NCBI GenBank assembly: GCA_013298335.1
Contig: JAAFHI010000286.1
Coordinates: 1 to 5,510, forward strand
DNA from: Actinomycetota bacterium
GTDB lineage: Bacteria > Acidobacteriota > Blastocatellia > Chloracidobacteriales > Chloracidobacteriaceae
Reading direction: 5' to 3'
Length of the DNA stretch: 5,510 nt
This document shows, one piece after another, positions 1 to 5,510 of this stretch. Below the pieces are notes generated by a model. That model saw only the letters and a program-made list of their open reading frames with translations, had not been told where the DNA came from and did not search any database. Both the position numbers and the translations under genes were made by a program. Positions within the stretch are counted from its first letter, which is position 1; each line of letters opens with the position of its first letter.

Positions 1-1632
1 TCGGCTGAAATCCGCCGCCAGATCGGCGTGGTCATCGACCGAAAAGGGGAAGTGGACTGCGTCGTGGTCGGCGACGCGCGCGGCATCGTGATTCCCGACC
101 TCAAGCGCGTCCGCGTCGGGCAGGGACGTTTTCGCGGCCTCCGCGTGCTGCATACCCAGCTTGGGAGCGGCGAAGGGCTGACCCGGGACGATTTGAACGA
201 CCTCGCGCTCCTGCGGCTCGACCTGCTGGGCGTCATCAGCGTGACCGACGACGGCCTGCCGGGCTGGATCCACGCCGCCCACCTTCTCCCCGCCGATTTG
301 ACCCGCAAGCAGCCGGTTGCGGTGGTTGAAGACGACGACCTTTTTTCCGACGACGAGACCGAACGCCCGAAGCCGCCCGAATTGCTTCCGTGGGCCTACC
401 TGCCGAAGACGCCGCTCGGTCGCTTCGACACCGACTTTCTGGAACTCATCGAAAACCTGGAAGCCGAGTTCGCCCGGACGCGCAAGCTGCGCGACGCCCG
501 CGATACCCGCGACCGCGCGGTGCTCGTGCATGTGACGACCGGCCCCGTCGCCGCCGCGCAGGAATCAATGGACGAACTTGTCGAACTGGCGGGGTCCTGC
601 GATTTGTACGTGGTGGACACGATGGTTCAGCGACGGCAGAAGCTCGATCCGAAAACCGTGCTCGGAAAAGGGAAGTTGCAGGAAATCATCATTCGCTGCC
701 TGCAATGTTCCGCCGACATGATTCTTTTCGATCAGGACCTCTCGCCCGCCCAGATCAAGACCATCGAAGCCGCGACCGATTTGAAGATTCTCGACCGGAC
801 GCAGCTCATCCTCGACATTTTCGCCCAGCGCGCCCGCTCGCGGGAGGGCAAGATTCAGGTCGAACTGGCCCAGTTGAAATACCTTTTGCCGCGACTTTCG
901 GGTCATGGCGCTGAAATGTCGCGGCTCGCGGGGGGCATCGGCGGGCGCGGTCCCGGCGAAACGAAACTCGAAGTGGATCGCCGGCGCGCGCGCGACCGCA
1001 TCGCGGCGCTCGAAAAGCAGGTCGGCGAGGTCCGGCGGCACCGCGGTTCGCGGCGGGCCAACCGCGACCGGCACGATCTGTCGGTGGTGTCCATCGTGGG
1101 CTATACCAACGCCGGAAAATCCACCCTGCTCAATACGCTGACCAACAGCGACGTGGTGGCCGAAAGCCGGATGTTCGCGACGCTCGATCCGACCAGTCGC
1201 CGCCTCCGTCTGCCGCGCGACCGCGACCTCATCATCAACGACACGGTGGGGTTCATTCGCGATCTGCCGAAAACGCTGATTTCGGCGTTCAAGGCGACCC
1301 TCGAGGAAATCGAGGAATCCGATCTGCTCATTCATCTGGTGGACGCGAGCGCGATTGACTACATCCGGCACATCGAGGCGGTCGAGGCCATTCTCTCCGA
1401 ACTCGACCTCGGCAAGTTGCCGCGGCTGCTCGTGTTCAATAAAACCGACATGCTGTCGCCGGAGGCGGTCGAACGTCTCCGCGAACGCCACGAAGCCCTG
1501 ACGATTTCAGCCCGCGACCGCTCGACCCTCGGGCCGCTGCTGAATGAAATCGAAGCCCGGCTGCCGTCGCCGGTGGATCCGCTCGCCGATGAGTTTTCCG
1601 CGCTTGCCGCCCTACAAGGAGAATTTCAATGA
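1..1632 (+). CDS. hflX: GTPase HflX, ribosome-splitting factor (5' end missing)
   Basis: HflX is a cytoplasmic GTPase that binds the 50S subunit and splits stalled or hibernating 70S ribosomes, notably under heat stress. The frame is open from base 1, and residues here are counted from there (543 in the window). The conserved HflX N-terminal domain begins near residue 173 (R-A-V-L-V-H-V), with LGKGKL near 221 and the glycine-rich G-G-I-G-G-R-G-P-G-E-T-K-L segment near 311-323. A basic, probably helical linker follows. The G domain is complete: G1 GYTNAGKST (367-375), G2 region FATLDPTS (392-399), G3 DTVGF (414-418), G4 NKTD (480-483) and G5 SAR (503-505). At least 172 residues precede the canonical start of the 426-residue E. 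coli protein, so this is the long form with an N-terminal extension. The GTG at 28 is unlikely to be the start, because family-like sequence (R-R-Q-I-G-V-V-I-D-R) runs across it. The stop overlaps the next gene. Identity is very secure. Confidence 0.96.
   Translation, partial: SAEIRRQIGVVIDRKGEVDCVVVGDARGIVIPDLKRVRVGQGRFRGLRVLHTQLGSGEGLTRDDLNDLALLRLDLLGVISVTDDGLPGWIHAAHLLPADLTRKQPVAVVEDDDLFSDDETERPKPPELLPWAYLPKTPLGRFDTDFLELIENLEAEFARTRKLRDARDTRDRAVLVHVTTGPVAAAQESMDELVELAGSCDLYVVDTMVQRRQKLDPKTVLGKGKLQEIIIRCLQCSADMILFDQDLSPAQIKTIEAATDLKILDRTQLILDIFAQRARSREGKIQVELAQLKYLLPRLSGHGAEMSRLAGGIGGRGPGETKLEVDRRRARDRIAALEKQVGEVRRHRGSRRANRDRHDLSVVSIVGYTNAGKSTLLNTLTNSDVVAESRMFATLDPTSRRLRLPRDRDLIINDTVGFIRDLPKTLISAFKATLEEIEESDLLIHLVDASAIDYIRHIEAVEAILSELDLGKLPRLLVFNKTDMLSPEAVERLRERHEALTISARDRSTLGPLLNEIEARLPSPVDPLADEFSALAALQGEFQ
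1616..1621 (+). promoter_or_regulatory. Shine-Dalgarno site of the membrane protein gene
   Basis: AAGGAG lies 7 bases before the ATG at 1629, inside the last codons of hflX. It fixes the start of the downstream gene and supports translation coupled to hflX through the ATGA overlap. Confidence 0.8.
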
Positions 1633-2063
1633 GTCCGGTCAATGTTCTTTTTCTGCTGCCGAACCTGCCCTTCATCTCCGCCGATTTTCAGACCTTCGAA
1701 CAGTGGCCATTCCTGTTTTTGACCGTCTGTTCCTACGCGATTCAGGTCTGGGCGCACCGGTTCTCGATTCGGGCGACCGGCATCCGCGAAGCCAACTACC
1801 AGCAGGCCGGCTGGGTCGTGTTGACGGAGTTTATCGCCCTGTGGGGCGTGTCGGCGGTGGCCCGAAACTTCTTTTTGCCGTGGTATGTCCTGCTCGCGGC
1901 CATCGTGATCATCCGGATCGTTGCCTTTCGCGTCGCGTTTCGCGCCGAGTGGGGCAAGGCCATCGTCGGCGCGTTCGTCAGCACGGCCATCTGGGTGGTG
2001 TCGTACGCGGTACTCGCGTTCATCGTCTTGTGGTTGACGGGATATCTGCGTTTTTCCCTGTAG
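1629..2063 (+). CDS. small integral membrane protein of unknown function
   Basis: I do not recognise this 144-residue protein. It is strongly hydrophobic, with about four predicted membrane helices at residues 26-42, 61-78, 84-104 and 111-140. The last stretch is rich in W, V, A and I and may be slightly longer than one membrane span. Charged residues sit mainly in the loops: H43, R44, R48, R53 and E54 between helices 1 and 2, and R101, R105, E107 and K110 before the last helix. No catalytic or cofactor motif is visible. The start is secure, with AAGGAG 7 bases upstream and an ATGA overlap with the hflX stop. The overlap implies co-expression with hflX but does not show a shared function. That it is a real gene is well supported; its role is unknown. 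Confidence 0.85.
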   Translation: MSPVNVLFLLPNLPFISADFQTFEQWPFLFLTVCSYAIQVWAHRFSIRATGIREANYQQAGWVVLTEFIALWGVSAVARNFFLPWYVLLAAIVIIRIVAFRVAFRAEWGKAIVGAFVSTAIWVVSYAVLAFIVLWLTGYLRFSL

Positions 2064-2087
2064 TTTTGAACCCCCTTCTTCGAATCA

Positions 2088-2118
2088 CCTGCCGCCTCCC
2101 TCACCGGTGGGCGGCGGG
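2088..2118 (+). other. GC-rich hairpin in the leader of the propeller gene
   Basis: Bases 2088-2096 pair with 2110-2118 as a 9-bp stem (CCTGCCGCC with GGCGGCGGG, one T-G wobble) around a 13-base loop. No T-tract follows, so it is not a standard intrinsic terminator. It ends 26 bases before the ATG at 2145. It could slow transcription from the hflX unit, stabilise the mRNA or affect initiation; in GC-rich DNA it could also be chance. Confidence 0.4.
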
Positions 2119-2144
2119 CATCCGTGAGTTTGCTTACCCGAAAA

Positions 2145-4871
<2,727 letters not shown>

Positions 4872-4872
4872 A

Positions 4873-4880
4873 ACAAAAAC
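4873..4880. repeat. target-site duplication, left copy
   Basis: ACAAAAAC directly abuts the left inverted repeat and is identical to the 8 bases after the right one. It lies one base after the propeller gene's stop codon. Confidence 0.88.
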
Positions 4881-4911
4881 GTAACTGTTCAGAGTCTCCC
4901 GCTTTAGCGGG
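4881..4911 (+). repeat. left terminal inverted repeat of the MITE
   Basis: It begins gtaactgttcagagtc, and this 16-base outer part is identical to the other end in inverted orientation. The inner part forms its own small hairpin (4897-4912: six pairs, TTTA loop). It differs from the right repeat only at repeat positions 17 and 28. Confidence 0.9.
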
Positions 4912-5013
4912 AAAAAAGCGCGGCAGTCGGATTTTTTCTGAGGAAAAATTCAGACTTCGCCCATGATTTTTCGGGGAAGTAGGCGGAAAAATGGTCGAAT
5001 TTCCGAAATTCTC

Positions 5014-5044
5014 CCCACTAAAGCGGGGGACTCTGAACAGTTAC
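5014..5044 (-). repeat. right terminal inverted repeat of the MITE
   Basis: Read on the - strand from 5044 inward it begins gtaactgttcagagtc and matches the left repeat at 29 of 31 positions. Its inner part also folds (5013-5028): five Watson-Crick pairs plus one G-T wobble on the - strand, around a TTTA loop. Confidence 0.9.
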
Positions 5045-5052
5045 ACAAAAAC
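5045..5052. repeat. target-site duplication, right copy
   Basis: ACAAAAAC directly follows the right inverted repeat and is identical to 4873-4880. The match is exactly 8 bases and does not extend further. Confidence 0.88.
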
Positions 5053-5061
5053 AATTCTTTC

Positions 5062-5069
5062 GAGGAAGG
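5062..5069 (+). promoter_or_regulatory. Shine-Dalgarno site of the PPC-like gene
   Basis: GAGGAAGG ends 4 bases before the ATG at 5074; its GAGG core is 8 bases away. It decides the start at 5074 over the in-frame ATG at 4963 inside the mobile element. It lies 9 bases beyond the right duplication copy, so the insertion left it intact. Confidence 0.75.
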
Positions 5070-5073
5070 TACA

Positions 5074-5466
5074 ATGAAGAAAATCATTCTGAGCGTCATG
5101 ATGACGGCGGTACTGGCGGGCGGTCTGGGCGGGGCAGTCGTTTCGGCCCAGGGCGGCAAGGCGGAACCGAACCGCATCAAGTTTCCCCGCAATTCGAATG
5201 CCGGGACCGTGACAGGGACCGTTCGCGGGGACGAGGAAGCGGAATACGTCTTCGGAGCCAGGGGTGGGCAGACGGTAACGATTGCCATCACCGACAAGCC
5301 GGAGGATACGATTGAGGTTGTGCTGACCAGTCCGAGCGGAAACCCGGTCGAACTCGACGGCGGTTCGGCCACGCTTCCCGAGGACGGCGATTTCATGCTG
5401 GTCGTGAAGAAAAAGAACGCCGGGGGCCGGGCGTCGAGTTACACGGTCAAGCTTTCAATCCGGTAG
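5074..5466 (+). CDS. small exported protein with PPC-like beta-sandwich domain
   Basis: The protein has 130 residues. A clear signal peptide (lysines at 2-3, hydrophobic core about 4-23) has a likely cut after A25 (VSA|Q), the same site pattern as the large exported protein upstream. The mature part, about residues 33-130, resembles bacterial pre-peptidase C-terminal (PPC-like) domains: an initial R-I-K-F strand, T-V-T-G-T-V-R-G-D, the segment Y-V-F-G-A-R-G-G-Q-T-V-T-I (58-70), a central L-T-S-P-S-G turn, L-P-E-D-G-D-F (101-107) and a closing S-Y-T-V-K-L-S-I strand. Such domains are usually attached to secreted enzymes; here it stands alone with no catalytic part, so a binding, stabilising or envelope role is an inference. 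The start is set by GAGGAAGG and the signal peptide. The gene was probably 30 bases behind the propeller gene before the mobile element separated them. No convincing terminator is seen between 5467 and 5510. Confidence 0.85.
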   Translation: MKKIILSVMMTAVLAGGLGGAVVSAQGGKAEPNRIKFPRNSNAGTVTGTVRGDEEAEYVFGARGGQTVTIAITDKPEDTIEVVLTSPSGNPVELDGGSATLPEDGDFMLVVKKKNAGGRASSYTVKLSIR

Positions 5467-5510
5467 AACCCGTTTTTCGAAGTCCAAAACGCAAAAAAAA
5501 GAGCGGATGC

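Larger units (their letters stand above)
4881..5044. mobile_element. MITE, 164 bp, IS66-like ends
   Basis: The element is bounded by 31-bp inverted repeats (29 of 31 identical) and flanked by a perfect 8-bp direct repeat. It is far too short for a transposase and holds no credible gene, so it would have to be moved by a transposase encoded elsewhere. Ends starting 5'-GTAA together with an 8-bp target duplication are characteristic of the IS66 family, so I infer an IS66-related origin; the family call is less certain than the mobile nature. The interior (about 4913-5012) has repeated A/T runs that can pair with each other, for example GAAAAAT at 4943-4949 with ATTTTTC at 4966-4972. The insertion lies between the propeller stop and the ribosome binding site of the PPC-like gene, and damages neither coding sequence. 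Confidence 0.88.

Noticed and set aside
565..1491. 308-codon open frame on the - strand within hflX
   Set aside because: Antisense shadow of a certain gene, with no recognisable motif.
2034..2064. TTGACG followed by TGTAGT as a promoter for the propeller gene
   Set aside because: The spacing is 19 bases, the -10 match is poor, and the -35 lies within the membrane protein coding sequence; chance matches like this are common.
4897..4917. Hairpin followed by a run of A as a possible terminator after the propeller gene
   Set aside because: On the + strand the hairpin is followed by A, not T. On the - strand the T-run comes before the hairpin, so neither direction fits an intrinsic terminator.
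4963..5073. In-frame ATG inside the MITE that would add 37 residues to the PPC-like protein
   Set aside because: The extension is encoded by transposon sequence, would bury the signal peptide and lacks the GAGGAAGG site that serves ATG 5074.
5471..5500. CGTTTT/AAAACG hairpin followed by an A-run after the last gene
   Set aside because: The stem is only 6 bp, mostly A-T, with a 9-base loop, and it is followed by A instead of T, so it does not support a terminator.
5507..5510. ATG at the window edge as the start of another gene
   Set aside because: Only four bases are visible and there is no good ribosome binding site before it.

Overview
This is a GC-rich bacterial window (most codons end in G or C) with four genes, all on the + strand, and one short mobile element. 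The organism is probably a Gram-negative bacterium of an Acidobacteriota-like lineage. That is an inference from three things: an HflX with a long N-terminal extension, a large secreted BNR/sortilin-type propeller protein, and a small secreted PPC-like beta-sandwich protein whose signal peptide also ends in V-S-A-Q-G. No marker gene settles the phylum.

Layout. Positions 1-1632 hold the 3' part of hflX, a ribosome-associated GTPase gene whose start lies upstream of the window. It overlaps by 4 bp (ATGA) with an unrecognised small four-helix membrane protein gene (1629-2063), so the two are probably translationally coupled. An 81-base gap with a GC-rich hairpin leads to a 908-residue exported BNR/Asp-box beta-propeller protein (2145-4871). 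Positions 4872-5073 separate this gene from a 130-residue exported PPC-like protein (5074-5466). The last 44 bases (5467-5510) hold no supported feature.

The main discovery is in the 4872-5073 gap. Almost all of it is a 164-bp non-autonomous transposon (MITE, 4881-5044). It has 31-bp terminal inverted repeats that match at 29 of 31 positions and begin 5'-GTAA, and it is flanked by a perfect 8-bp direct repeat, ACAAAAAC. GTAA ends with an 8-bp duplication are the pattern known for the IS66 family, so it is probably an IS66-type derivative. Removing the element and one repeat copy restores a 30-base spacer with a good ribosome binding site. The propeller and PPC-like genes were therefore probably a close operon pair before the insertion. 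The inner half of each inverted repeat folds into a 6-bp hairpin, and the differences between the two ends largely keep the pairing.

Functionally there are two units: a cytoplasmic ribosome-rescue GTPase with a membrane partner of unknown role, and a pair of exported proteins of unknown role, each with a signal peptide.
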